The position numbers and the translations under genes were made by a program. From Paenibacillus dokdonensis (GTDB taxonomy: Bacteria > Bacillota > Bacilli > Paenibacillales > Paenibacillaceae): a stretch of 64,000 bases of DNA. Location: the NCBI RefSeq assembly GCF_004916975.1, contig NZ_STGQ01000001.1, positions 2,969,674 to 3,033,673 of the forward strand, in the 5' to 3' direction. The number at the start of each line of letters is the position of its first letter. Position 1 is the first letter of the stretch. Shown here in pieces: positions 50,864 through 60,266 of this stretch. The notes under the pieces were generated by a model. The model was given only the letters and a program-made list of their open reading frames with translations. It was not told the origin of the DNA and did no database searches.

Positions 50864-51802
50864 TTATTTCCCTTGATAATGAACCCAGCGTTTAGACGTT
50901 ATGAAAACAATTCCGGTTAATGCCATAACGATAATAAATAAGATCCAGGCCATTGCGGAGGCATAGCCCATTTTGAAATATCTGAATCCGTTCTCATATA
51001 AATACATGACGTAAAAAGTCATGGAATTTGCAGGCGTCCCTTGCCCTTTGGTCAATGTATAGGGAAGAGTGAACTGTTGGAATGCACCGATCATTCCCAT
51101 GACCAGATTGTAAAAAATAACAGGAGTGAGCAAAGGGATGGTTACTTTTCTCGTTTTCTGAAACCAGTTAGCTCCATCGATTTGCGCTGCTTCATAGTAC
51201 TCATCTGGGATGTCTCCTAATCCAGCAAGGTAGATGACGACGGCTTGCCCAATACCCCAAAGCGACATCAAGATGAGTGAAGGCTTGGACCAAGCTTCAC
51301 CACCAAGCCAAGGAGGACCATCGATACCGAAATGCGCTAACATCCCATTTACCAATCCGAAGTTTGGATGTAACAACCACATCCACAGAACAGCCAAAGC
51401 CACTTGTGGCACAAGTGTAGGTAGGAAAAAGATCGTTCTGAATACAGCCATACCTTTGACCTTCATATTCAACATCATAGCGAGTGCCACACCAAAAAAT
51501 ATACTTAATGGAACAAAAAATACAGTGAAATAGATCGTGTTGTATATTGATTTCCAAAACAAAGGGTCATGGAATAGATCTATATAATTACTCATTCCGA
51601 CAAATTCACCAGGCTGCAGAATGCTATACGTGGTGAAGCTAAAGTAGATCGACATCAACATCGGAATGGCATAAAAGCAAAGCAGTCCTATAGCCCAAGG
51701 TGAAGCAAACAGCCACCCGATCACGTTAGTTTTGCGGAGCGCGCGTTGTTTCCTTGCCGATGGAATTGTATTTACACGAACTGAATCGGCCAGTTTCGCC
51801 AT
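50864..51802 (-). CDS. sugar ABC importer permease, MalF/AraP-like
   Basis: About 312 residues. The EAA loop is YYEAAQIDGANWFQKTRKVTIPLLTP. Basic head, then six helices. ATG at 51802 follows GAAGGAGG. With the MalG-like partner it forms the heterodimeric channel; the ATPase is not encoded here and is probably a shared MsmX-type protein. Confidence 0.93.
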   Translation of the reverse strand: MAKLADSVRVNTIPSARKQRALRKTNVIGWLFASPWAIGLLCFYAIPMLMSIYFSFTTYSILQPGEFVGMSNYIDLFHDPLFWKSIYNTIYFTVFFVPLSIFFGVALAMMLNMKVKGMAVFRTIFFLPTLVPQVALAVLWMWLLHPNFGLVNGMLAHFGIDGPPWLGGEAWSKPSLILMSLWGIGQAVVIYLAGLGDIPDEYYEAAQIDGANWFQKTRKVTIPLLTPVIFYNLVMGMIGAFQQFTLPYTLTKGQGTPANSMTFYVMYLYENGFRYFKMGYASAMAWILFIIVMALTGIVFITSKRWVHYQGK

Positions 51803-51875
51803 GTACATCCTCCTTCCAATTGTCAATCAACAATAGGCAAGGAGAGAGAAGTCCCCTCCCCGCCCATCAAGCATC

Positions 51876-53177
51876 TTATTTATCGTATTTCTCCAAAGCC
51901 TTATTAACCGTCTCTGTTACTTTATCCAGGTTCTCTTTCGGAGTACCGTTACCGCGGGTAGCCTTTTCCGTAGCGGAGGCTAACTCATTCCACAACAGCT
52001 GTCCTTCAGGAATAACCGGGCGGTTGTGTGAATTGGGCAAAATATTGATAAATTCCTTCATAATCGGATCGTCCTTGTAACCGTATTTGTCGTTAACCGA
52101 ATCGATAACGGAAATTTGAGAGTCAGCGTTTAATAACGTTTGCCCCTCTTCTTTCCCTAAGAATTCGAGGAATTTCCAAGCAGCAGCGACATTCTTGGCG
52201 CCTTTAGGGATAATAGCGGACCCGCCTCCCGACCATGTCGTAAAATTCGTACCTGTTGGGGTCGGTATTGGTGCAACACCGTAATTTAAATCCGGCTTAA
52301 ATTTTTCGATACCCTTCACCGTAAAGTTTCCACTTATCTTCATGCTGATTTGACCGGAAATGAACGGATCCATTTCCTCCGAGCCGGCTGCGCTTGTGAA
52401 TCCGGCAATATCCTCGACATTGTATTTTTTGCCGAAGTCGGTCATCCATTGCAGCGCTTCAACGACTTTAGGATCATTTGCGGTAATTTTGCCAGTAGCA
52501 GGGTCCTGGAATTCTCCTCTAAACGCCCATCCCCAAGTATACAACCAGCCTTGCGAATACCATGGGATGAACCCGATTCGTTTGAAACGTTTACCATCCT
52601 TGATGGTCAACTTTTCGGCGGCCGCTTCAAGCTCGGCAATCGTTTTTGGGGGGTTGTTGGGATCGAGCCCTACTTCTTTAAAATGATCCTTATTGTAAAA
52701 CAGCAGGCGGGAGTCCGTATCCATCGGCATTGCATAAAGCTTTCCTTGATAACTGGACTCGTCCCAAGCAAATGGATAATACAATTCCTTGGTAATTCCC
52801 GATTCTGCTGCCATCGAGGATAAGTCAGTCAGAGAACCCTGTGCTGCCCAAGTACCGACCTTAAACCGGTCGAAAAGGGCCACATCAGGCGGATTGCCAC
52901 CTGCGACTGCAGTTAGCAGCTTCTGATCGGATCCCTCACTGGATTCTGTATAAACCAATTTCATTTTGATGGTAGGGTTTTTCTCCTCAAATGCCTTTAC
53001 GACTTTATTCATATTATCTAAATCAATTGAGGTAAGACCATGCCACATTGTAACCGTTGTAATCCCCTTTCCGTCTTGATCGCTTGCCCTCCCCTTCGTT
53101 GAGCAAGCGGTTACAAGCAATAACATAGCCAGAAAGCAAGCAAGAATTGGAAATGCGAATTTTTTGGATTTCCTCAT
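51876..53177 (-). CDS. sugar ABC importer substrate-binding lipoprotein
   Basis: 433 residues. Lipoprotein signal LACFLAMLLLVTAC (Cys at about 25), then a CUT1 solute-binding fold: TTVTMWHGLTSIDLDNMNKV, GGNPPDVALFDRFKVGTWAA, GKLYAMPMDTDSRLLFYNKD, AAWKFLEFLGKEEGQTLLN. It captures an unknown sugar or oligosaccharide. It is the first gene of the three-gene operon behind a promoter with an operator-like palindrome. Confidence 0.93.
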   Translation of the reverse strand: MRKSKKFAFPILACFLAMLLLVTACSTKGRASDQDGKGITTVTMWHGLTSIDLDNMNKVVKAFEEKNPTIKMKLVYTESSEGSDQKLLTAVAGGNPPDVALFDRFKVGTWAAQGSLTDLSSMAAESGITKELYYPFAWDESSYQGKLYAMPMDTDSRLLFYNKDHFKEVGLDPNNPPKTIAELEAAAEKLTIKDGKRFKRIGFIPWYSQGWLYTWGWAFRGEFQDPATGKITANDPKVVEALQWMTDFGKKYNVEDIAGFTSAAGSEEMDPFISGQISMKISGNFTVKGIEKFKPDLNYGVAPIPTPTGTNFTTWSGGGSAIIPKGAKNVAAAWKFLEFLGKEEGQTLLNADSQISVIDSVNDKYGYKDDPIMKEFINILPNSHNRPVIPEGQLLWNELASATEKATRGNGTPKENLDKVTETVNKALEKYDK

Positions 53178-53398
53178 TTAAAAGCCTCCTTAAGTTAGGA
53201 TTGATTATTTTACCTATAATTCCTAAAAAGCCCATATTAGTGCCTGATAAGTTCACATTTATATATAATTAATAGAAACATAATCGCACTCACAAGCTAA
53301 TGTAAGCGTTAACACGATTGGCGATATTAACTATTAAAAATATTAAACGATAGACTTTCAGGTTGTGAAAGTGACTTTGTTATAAGGAATCATCCGGT

Positions 53399-53437
53399 TA
53401 TACTAAGTATATTAATATGCTTGGTATAATGTGTCAA
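53399..53437 (-). promoter_or_regulatory. promoter and palindromic operator of the sugar ABC operon
   Basis: Reading leftward: TTGACA (53432-53437), 17-bp spacer, TAATAT (53409-53414). A 30-bp near-palindrome (53399-53428), with half-sites ACTAAG and CTTGGT, covers the spacer and the -10 box. The same core (ATACTAAGTATAT) is found upstream of the neighbouring GntR/LacI gene, so this is likely its operator. Confidence 0.75.
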
Positions 53438-53522
53438 TTGCAATATTACGACATAAAAATTCATGATATGCAGCTAACCCCTAAACCAATCCATGATGTG
53501 AGATAGGCTTTAACATAAAAAA

Positions 53523-53563
53523 TAAAGTGCCGAAAAGTCCTTACGGACTCCTCGACACTTTGA
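53523..53563 (-). terminator. terminator of the GntR/LacI-type gene
   Basis: AAAGTG(t)CGA..GTCC and GGAC..CG(g)CACTTT arms followed by TTTTTT on the minus strand. Confidence 0.78.
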
Positions 53564-53611
53564 ACAAACGTATCCTTGCTTTAGCTTTGCTGAACCGGAC
53601 TTGTATTCTCC

Positions 53612-54736
53612 CTAACCGTTATTTTTCACGATCATGCGATGTTCAATGATGTTCAGCTCTGGTACGGCTGTTCCTTCCAACTGGGAGATTAGCATATCCA
53701 CCGCCAACTCACCCATCTGCTTCTCATCCTGCTCAATGTGAGTGAAGATGGGTTGTCCCAGGTGATCGTTTAGCGAGTCGAAACAAACAATTTCGAATTC
53801 CTCTAGAGACTTCCCCAGCGAGTTGATAACCTGAGCCAGCATCGTAGCTATTAGAAATTCCGACGCAACAAACGCCTTTACATCAGGGTGTTGTTGCAAA
53901 AAATGCTTCACTGCCTCTTTATCGCTTTCAGTCGCTGTTCCGTCTATGTTCATAGGAAGGGTGCCCTTCAAGTTCGTCAATAAATACTCTTTGTTCAAGT
54001 TCATCCCCTCTTGGGTGAAAGCAAACGTATATCCGAGCAGCCTTTCCTCCAATGTTGAAGTGTTCTCTTCCGGCGGTGACAAAAAGGCTATTTTCTTGTG
54101 TCCTTTGTTAATCAGATGGCGCGTAAGATCCATGGCTGCTTTCTTATTGTCTGTGTAAACCGAACACACCGGAATTCCTTTTAGATACCTGTCCACCAAA
54201 ACAATTGGAAACCGATCAAACACAAGACGGAGCAGCTCCGAATTATAGTGCTGCCCATGAATGGGGGTCACGATTAATCCTTTGATACCCAAACTAATAA
54301 ATAAGTCGATCGCGCGTTTTTCCTCATCCCGATCCCCGCGAGTTCGTTTGATAATGAGTTGATAATTATGCTCAGCACTCCGCCTTTCCATCGATCTAAG
54401 AAGTTGTAGGCCAAACTCGTCTGAAAAATTAGGTATAATAAACCCTATCAACCGCTTATCATCCTCAGGAACCAAGGTCGTTCTTACCTCTGAATAATGC
54501 TTCGGCTCTTGTCCTCCAATTAAACCATCGGCCACATAAGAGCCTTTTCCTTGTATTCGTCTGATAACCCCGGAATCCGCCAATTTCTCCAGAGCCTTTT
54601 TAGATGTAATACGACTGACACCAAACTTTTCAGCCAATTCTTTTTCGGAAGATACACGATCTCCTTCTTTTAATCGGCCTTCTTTAATCTCTTGAACAAC
54701 ATGGAGATATATCTGCTCATATAAATGCAATTCCAC
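53612..54736 (-). CDS. GntR-LacI hybrid repressor (AraR-like)
   Basis: About 374 residues. N-terminal GntR winged helix: YLHVVQEIKEGRLKEGDRVS, AEKFGVSRITSKKALEKLAD, RRIQGKGSYVADG. The rest is a LacI/PBP1-type sugar-binding domain (LIGFIIPNFSDEFGLQLLRS, PIVLVDRYLKGIPVCSVYTD, FEIVCFDSLNDH). This is the AraR architecture. GTG at 54736 has AGGGTGG. It probably represses the ABC operon and itself and releases DNA on binding a sugar. Confidence 0.9.
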   Translation of the reverse strand: MELHLYEQIYLHVVQEIKEGRLKEGDRVSSEKELAEKFGVSRITSKKALEKLADSGVIRRIQGKGSYVADGLIGGQEPKHYSEVRTTLVPEDDKRLIGFIIPNFSDEFGLQLLRSMERRSAEHNYQLIIKRTRGDRDEEKRAIDLFISLGIKGLIVTPIHGQHYNSELLRLVFDRFPIVLVDRYLKGIPVCSVYTDNKKAAMDLTRHLINKGHKKIAFLSPPEENTSTLEERLLGYTFAFTQEGMNLNKEYLLTNLKGTLPMNIDGTATESDKEAVKHFLQQHPDVKAFVASEFLIATMLAQVINSLGKSLEEFEIVCFDSLNDHLGQPIFTHIEQDEKQMGELAVDMLISQLEGTAVPELNIIEHRMIVKNNG

Positions 54737-54762
54737 TAAAACCACCCTGCCATCATAATGTT

Positions 54763-54782
54763 AATATACTAAGTATATAATA
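54763..54782 (-). promoter_or_regulatory. operator-like palindrome before the GntR/LacI gene
   Basis: AATATACTAAGTATATAAT contains the same core as the operator at 53399-53428, placed 27 bp before the start codon. It points to autorepression. Confidence 0.65.
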
Positions 54783-54984
54783 CAAGAAATAATTCGCAAA
54801 CTTAATCATCGATATTTTCCTCTTTCGTGAAAATAATCACCATCTATGTATATTTCTGAAAATGAACCTTTCTCACCTTGTATTAAGTAGCCCTACTTAT
54901 GAAGACAAATTATAACAAGGATAAAAAGGATGCACATTCTTGGAATGCACACCCTGACGTGTAGGCTATATTTTATTCTAATAA

Positions 54985-55240
54985 TCACTGCATTGCCAAG
55001 CTTTCCTTCAGCGCTTCCAGCGTCGTGACAGGATCACGGCAGGAAAAATATTCACAGACATACGCCGTCTTACTGCTGAAATAGAACAGCGCTCTTTGCA
55101 TCTCGGAAATCCTCGACCATATAATCCTTCAGAGTAATGGCATGTTGCGGATACTCCCCTTCGGAGTCCGCTTCCTCAGCAGAATAAATGGCACCTATCG
55201 GTGAAGTCATATTCCGTTGGATATAGGTTAACGCAGACTA
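54985..55240 (-). pseudogene. yyaL fragment, copy 2, with internal deletion
   Basis: The minus strand codes for YIQRNMTSPIGAIYSAEEAD-SEGEYPQHA (the YyaL middle motif), then, after a frame change, for KTAYVCEYFSCRDPVTTLEA-LKESLAMQ and TGA at 54985. YyaL proteins are about 680 residues, so most of the gene is gone. This is the same family as the fragment at 46387-46548. Confidence 0.7.
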
Positions 55241-55355
55241 GTCCACTTCCGCCCGGAGATGCTCACCCGTGTTCTGAACACCTTATAAGCTATTATTTGC
55301 TATATTTTCTTATTCTCATGCGCATTGCGCTCTAGCTGTGCTCTTCCCGCTCCTC

Positions 55356-56231
55356 TCAGAGCGCCGCAATCCGCTGCTGAATGCGCGGAAACAGTCCAAA
55401 GGCATTCTCGTAAAATACTTTCTCATGATGCTGTTCAGGCACGAGTCGGCGAACGAATTCCGCATAGAGGTCAATTGGCGCGAGCGGCCAATCGGTTCCG
55501 AACAACATTTTCTCGTAGTGATCTGAATACACCAGCGCCCGGCGAAAATGGTCCATGAATAGGGGTTCGTTCATAAACCTTTCAAAATGGGGACGATCGC
55601 CGACGACGAGACCGGACAAATCGGCATAGACGTTCGGGTTTTTGGCCACCACTTCGGCAGCGTCCATCACCCAGGGATCGCCCAGATGGCAGATCATAAA
55701 GTTAACGCCACGCTGCTGGTAGGCTAATTCATCCACGGTGAGAGGATGCGCATACTTGAGCAATCCATTCATCGAATACGTATCGCCGGTATGAATGACC
55801 ACGGGTACGCAGTACTTGGCAGCTAACTCATAGATCGGTGTATAGATTTTGTCATAGACGTAATGATGATAGTAACCGGCATACAGCTTAATTCCCGCTA
55901 CCTCGGGTGCTTGCAGCCGCGCTTCGATCCGGTCTAGCTCCTCCAAGGCGTGTTTACCTTCGAGCCTGTTCGGATTGATGCCGACGCATTCCATTAAGAA
56001 CGGCGGAACACTTTCTTCCAAGTTAAGGCCCATCGGATTGGGAGAGGTGGAGTCGGGAAAGGCTCCCTTCGTCTGCTCCGTGACCCCCATTCCAATGCCG
56101 AGAACAACATCGTTCTTGTCAAACTCTGCCTTAAGACCAGCGGCAGTGTAATCGACTTTGGACAGATCGACCGCTGTTTGATGAAAGCTGTCGATGTCCG
56201 ACAGATGAATGTGAATATCAATGATCGGCAT
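55356..56231 (-). CDS. amidohydrolase-family protein (Amidohydro_2)
   Basis: 291 residues of the TIM-barrel amidohydrolase fold. HxH is in IIDIHIHLSD, the lysine of strand 4 in EVAGIKLYAGYYHH, the histidines of later strands in VVIHTGDTYS and ICHLGDPWV, and the final Asp in LFGTDWPLAP. Members hydrolyse or decarboxylate small ring compounds or lactones; substrate unknown. ATG at 56231 follows AAGGAG and overlaps the upstream gene's end by 14 bp, so the two are translated together. Confidence 0.87.
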   Translation of the reverse strand: MPIIDIHIHLSDIDSFHQTAVDLSKVDYTAAGLKAEFDKNDVVLGIGMGVTEQTKGAFPDSTSPNPMGLNLEESVPPFLMECVGINPNRLEGKHALEELDRIEARLQAPEVAGIKLYAGYYHHYVYDKIYTPIYELAAKYCVPVVIHTGDTYSMNGLLKYAHPLTVDELAYQQRGVNFMICHLGDPWVMDAAEVVAKNPNVYADLSGLVVGDRPHFERFMNEPLFMDHFRRALVYSDHYEKMLFGTDWPLAPIDLYAEFVRRLVPEQHHEKVFYENAFGLFPRIQQRIAAL

Positions 56232-59200
56232 TTGTGGTCTCCTTTTCGGCAGTAGGACATTCAAAAGTCAGCTTCAGAAGGCCACGGACATCATCTGGAT
56301 TCAAAGCGGATTCTCCCAATATGAGGAGGGTCGGCTGTGTCCAAGCGGTTTCTCCATTCAGAAGTGGAAGATGGTGATTCACACCGTAAGAGAACACCTT
56401 ATTGTTCACATAAGCCGAAGCCCTCTGATTGGAGCAGCTATTCACGATATGCAGCATGTCCTTACGCGAAGCCGCACCGATTCGTATAAGACCTTTGGAA
56501 TCAATATGGGCTTCGACCTTCCCATGAAGGAACTTACCTTCTTCGGGGAGTTCCATCCATCCTTCAGAAAAAACTGGCGATGGCTTGAAGTAGCTATTCT
56601 CCGATAGCGAATACTGCGGCAGAACCATTCCACTATCATTAGTCACCGAATGCAGCACACAAAGCACAGGGACGCCGGGCAGCATAAGGTAATGCTGGTT
56701 AATGGTGATCCCCCGGTTTGCTTCCTGCTTCTCGATGGAAGTGGTTATTCGTAGTCCCTTCCAGACGTTGCCGTGAATATCAATACGCTCCGCCCAAGTC
56801 ACTGTTCTCGGCTCCTGCTGCCGACTAAACCCACCCAAGCCGGGAATTCCCACGCCAAGTCCACCGTGCCAGGGATTCCACCAGGAACGCGGAACCGCTT
56901 CCGGATAGGAGCTGTCGAGCCATTCTTCTCCTTGATGTTTCAGCGAATGCACGAAGCCCCCGAACTCAGGGGCAGCCGCTATCGAGAGAACTCCGTTACT
57001 CACCGTGTATAGAGAACCAGCCGGTCCTTCTTCCATCCCGCAAACGACGGTTGATTCCGTCTGTGGGAACCAGAGACCTGAACGCTCCTGAATGCGATCC
57101 TCTCCGTGATAAACGACCCGGATCTTCCTAACGGATTCGCTGTATCCCGGCGATTCCATTTCCTCAGAAGAGAGCTCGAATCCCGCGGAGCGCAAATCCT
57201 GCTCCTTTTGCAGCTCCATATCTGCCGCTACACGCTCCGCTTCTCCATCGTTTTGCACATACAGTTCAAGCCTCCCGGCAAGCGGAGTCATCTTTCTTTC
57301 GATTAATTCTGCATGAAGTGCCCCCGTCACAAACGGATTTCCGCCGCCTAGCGTTAATTCAAGATGATCATCCAACACCGGTACGACCGGATTCCTCTCC
57401 ATTCGGGCGAAGGAACGGAAATCTGACCACTTGGCGAAGGTGTTCAGGGCAAACACAGTCGCCTTTGTCCGCACGGTGTCTCCGGCGGAAATCCGGCCAA
57501 GATTATGCTCCAGCCCAAGTGGATATTCCGGTCGAAGCAGCTTCAGAGAAGGGTCCCAACATATTCCGCATGTGACGTTCTCTTCCTTGCAGAACAGCCA
57601 GTTCTCTGTGATCTGGGCGCTATCCCAGCGACTTGGATCGCTGGCGTATACGTCGCCCATGTCCACATAATGGCCTTGATATGGCAGGATGAGTCGCTTA
57701 CCGAAGAAACCGAAATTCGTCAGCAGATACACGTTCTCATCCAGCCCTTTACTGCTGGTATTGCAGATCTCATGATGAAACTCAGTGATACCGTTTGCGA
57801 ATAGCTTGGCCACCGTTTTTATCTCCAAGCCTGGGAAGTCTTCGGACTCATAGAGAGCTTCGAGAACCTGGCTCTCCTCTTTCGAATAGATCTTCACTTC
57901 TTTCGCTTGCTTCTTGGAGAATTCCTCTGCGAACGGCTTGCCTATCTTCGGATAAGTCCACCAAAAATTGTGGCTGGAGCCGGGATAATCAATCCATATT
58001 GAATTGTCGAGCTTGTTGAAATGGAGGGAGAATGCACCGTTAACGACGATCCATTGATCCCCGTCCTCCCCGCCAAAGCGGCCCTGCGTTCCTTTCATTA
58101 GGACGGAAAGCTTGCTTGTAAAGGAGACCGCCTTCTGCCCAGCTGGAACGGCCGTCACCTCAACTTCCCGCGAGTAGAGCCCGTAAGACCGGAGTGTGAA
58201 GGGCACCGGGACAGAGGCTTTGCTCTTAGCCGGAATCGTGAAGCGTACCGCATGATCCGCCCACTCTATGAATTCATCCCCAGGCAAGTCAAAAGAGAAC
58301 TCTGCTTCCGAGGCAAAATTATTCTCCACGTTCAGATAGAGTTCGGCTGGAAGCCCCGGATACAATTCCCGGGTTGGCAGCACTACCTTCATCTTGACCG
58401 GAAATTTAGGGGCGACGCCAATGCGGAACTCAGCCCGCTTGTCACCGATGATCCATTGGCTCTTGACAACCGGATGGGTCTTCTTATCGTTCTGCTCCTC
58501 CCGGACGGGATCAAGCTCGAAATCGCCCTCTATGATGACCGTTTCTCCCGGAGCGAGCGTTGATGCAGCAGCCAAGGCAAAACGGATATTCTTGTCGTTC
58601 TGGCCCTTGATCTCAATCGCCAGATCGGCCGCAGAGCGATTCTTGATATGATAGCGAATCTTATAGGGGAAGCCGAACACAAGATCATGGTCGTCAATCT
58701 CGGTGAAGATTTCATAGTCAGGTGTGTCAAGAGCAGTCAGACCGCGCCCGGTTTTCTCGAATTCCGCCCGCAAGGAGAGCTCTCCCTTTTGCCATGTGTA
58801 ATCCAAGAAATCAAAACCGCGCTCCCTGCGACCATCCGGCTGAATGAGAAGCTCGCGGGTGCTGTCTGCATACCAATCCAGCTCCTTGAAATAGGGAGCA
58901 AGCGCTTCCGTTTGCAGAACGGTTGGAATAAAGTTCATCAGATGGACGTAATCTTCATTTTTTTCCCAGAAGAACCCACATTTCTTATACATCGGCACGG
59001 CCTTGGTGTTGCCTGCCCAGGTAAACAGATCGAGACGCGGCCAGCCCGCTTCTACTGTTTTGCGGACGACGTTCAAAATTAGATTGCGGCCTACCTTGTA
59101 ACCGTGATAATCCGGTCGCACATTCAGAAGCGGTACGTACAAAGCTCCTTCGTCATGACGGTAGTGGGCGAAACTGCAAAACCCAACCACTCCCTTGCCA

Positions 59201-59385
59201 TCGACAGCGAGAAACACATGAAGATTGGACGAAATCTCCATTTCCCGGCGCACGCCGTCCTCTGTTCTTTGGTTGGTGCCGCCGCCCCAGCTTTCGTTGC
59301 TTCGATTCCACATCTCAGCAACCGCCCCAGCGTAGGAAGGGTCGTATTCAATAATGCGGATTTGCTCCGCGATATTTGTTGACAT
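56218..59385 (-). CDS. 1055-residue GNAT acetyltransferase fused to large beta-sandwich region
   Basis: Residues 1-165 are a GNAT domain (IRIIEYDPSYAGAVAEMWNR, VPLLNVRPDYHGYKVGRNLI for acetyl-CoA binding, MYKKCGFFWEKNEDYVHLMN). Residues about 170-1050 have no signal peptide and read as several beta-rich modules: an Ig/CARDB-like stretch with LPTRELYPGLPAELYLNVEN, a galactose-mutarotase/glycosidase-like stretch with NGAFSLHFNKLDNSIWIDYP, and a similar C-terminal one (SNGVLSIAAAPEFGGFVHSL, WWNPWHGGLGVGIPG). The latter two resemble sugar-binding domains of glycoside hydrolases, but no catalytic motif was recognised. Together with the coupled amidohydrolase this suggests an intracellular sugar-derivative pathway; that is inference. 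AAGGAG precedes ATG. Confidence 0.8.
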   Translation of the reverse strand: MSTNIAEQIRIIEYDPSYAGAVAEMWNRSNESWGGGTNQRTEDGVRREMEISSNLHVFLAVDGKGVVGFCSFAHYRHDEGALYVPLLNVRPDYHGYKVGRNLILNVVRKTVEAGWPRLDLFTWAGNTKAVPMYKKCGFFWEKNEDYVHLMNFIPTVLQTEALAPYFKELDWYADSTRELLIQPDGRRERGFDFLDYTWQKGELSLRAEFEKTGRGLTALDTPDYEIFTEIDDHDLVFGFPYKIRYHIKNRSAADLAIEIKGQNDKNIRFALAAASTLAPGETVIIEGDFELDPVREEQNDKKTHPVVKSQWIIGDKRAEFRIGVAPKFPVKMKVVLPTRELYPGLPAELYLNVENNFASEAEFSFDLPGDEFIEWADHAVRFTIPAKSKASVPVPFTLRSYGLYSREVEVTAVPAGQKAVSFTSKLSVLMKGTQGRFGGEDGDQWIVVNGAFSLHFNKLDNSIWIDYPGSSHNFWWTYPKIGKPFAEEFSKKQAKEVKIYSKEESQVLEALYESEDFPGLEIKTVAKLFANGITEFHHEICNTSSKGLDENVYLLTNFGFFGKRLILPYQGHYVDMGDVYASDPSRWDSAQITENWLFCKEENVTCGICWDPSLKLLRPEYPLGLEHNLGRISAGDTVRTKATVFALNTFAKWSDFRSFARMERNPVVPVLDDHLELTLGGGNPFVTGALHAELIERKMTPLAGRLELYVQNDGEAERVAADMELQKEQDLRSAGFELSSEEMESPGYSESVRKIRVVYHGEDRIQERSGLWFPQTESTVVCGMEEGPAGSLYTVSNGVLSIAAAPEFGGFVHSLKHQGEEWLDSSYPEAVPRSWWNPWHGGLGVGIPGLGGFSRQQEPRTVTWAERIDIHGNVWKGLRITTSIEKQEANRGITINQHYLMLPGVPVLCVLHSVTNDSGMVLPQYSLSENSYFKPSPVFSEGWMELPEEGKFLHGKVEAHIDSKGLIRIGAASRKDMLHIVNSCSNQRASAYVNNKVFSYGVNHHLPLLNGETAWTQPTLLILGESALNPDDVRGLLKLTFECPTAEKETTNADH

Positions 59386-59586
59386 GAACTCATCTCCTTA
59401 TTTTTCAAATATGAGTATGTATTCGTAAAAAAGTGATTCTGGTTGGCTTCTCTAGAAAATGGAACACAACGATATTGAATTCCCCTATAAGTTCTTATTA
59501 TACTATCAATTGGAAGATTATGGCGAGAATTAAAACTCCTTCTCTCCAACAAAAAAACCTGTCCGCACTATGCTGCAGAAATTAAC

Positions 59587-59618
59587 AACATAAAAAAACG
59601 GCATTTCTGCCGTTTGTA
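59587..59618 (-). terminator. hairpin terminator
   Basis: AAACGGCA and TGCCGTTT arms with a 4-base loop and TTTTTT on the minus strand, 200 bp after the Rrf2 gene. Confidence 0.75.
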
Positions 59619-59728
59619 ATAACTCGAATTGACTGCTTGAGGCTGTCTGTAATGTTTTGTGGTAAGGAAAATATCTCCGCATGATGGTTTTGAAAGGCTG
59701 ATTCTTTCAATTTGATCTTTTATTGCTG

Positions 59729-59748
59729 CGATCATGAAATCATGATCG
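59729..59748. repeat. 20-bp palindrome
   Basis: CGATCATGA and its exact inverse TCATGATCG around AA, just downstream of the Rrf2 gene. Possible protein-binding site; role unknown. Confidence 0.45.
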
Positions 59749-59818
59749 GGATTATGGCAAACAAAAGGGGACTTTGGGGATTTGTTATATCTATAATTAA
59801 TATAAAAGAAGATGCTTT

Positions 59819-60220
59819 TTATAAACTCATCTTCATTTTTTGTGCGAGCTCAGCCATCGTCTGATTTCTTAAATGTTCTTCCATCTTTTCTTCCGCCAAT
59901 AGTACCACCTGCTGAATCGGACATTCTGGTCCATGATCCAAGCTGCAATCAAACAAAGAGGCCGTCCCTTCAATGGCATGAATAATATCCAAAAACGAAA
60001 TTTCTTTCGAATTCCGCTTTAACCGATACCCGCCATTGGCACCTGACGCGGATTCAATCATTCCTGCCTTGACCAGCTTGGTTAATATTTTGGATAAATA
60101 CGTAGGGGAAACCCGCTGCTGCTCCGCCAGCTGCTGTACACCAACAGGTTTATCGGGAGGAGCTGCTACAAGAAAAAGCATGGTGTGAAGGGCATAGTTC
60201 GTCGCCTTCGAATACTTCAT
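59819..60220 (-). CDS. Rrf2-family transcriptional regulator
   Basis: 133 residues. Winged helix: KYSKATNYALHTMLFLV, VGVQQLAEQQRVSPTYLSKI, ASGANGGYRLKRNSKEISFL and the conserved IEGTASLFDC. Two of the usual three Rrf2 cysteines are visible (LFDC, ECPI), so Fe-S or redox sensing is possible but uncertain, as in the YwnA/CymR subgroup. It lies downstream of, and probably regulates, the flavoprotein gene. Confidence 0.88.
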   Translation of the reverse strand: MKYSKATNYALHTMLFLVAAPPDKPVGVQQLAEQQRVSPTYLSKILTKLVKAGMIESASGANGGYRLKRNSKEISFLDIIHAIEGTASLFDCSLDHGPECPIQQVVLLAEEKMEEHLRNQTMAELAQKMKMSL

Positions 60221-60266
60221 TAAAATCATTCCTTCAATAAAGGTTTTTATTTATCGATAATAACTT

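Larger units (their letters stand above)
53178..53611. other. intergenic control region
   Basis: No gene. It holds the promoter/operator of the ABC operon (53399-53437) and the terminator of the next regulator (53523-53563). Confidence 0.6.
59386..59818. other. intergenic stretch with hairpin and palindrome
   Basis: No gene seen. A terminator-like hairpin lies at 59587-59618 and a 20-bp palindrome at 59729-59748. Confidence 0.5.
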
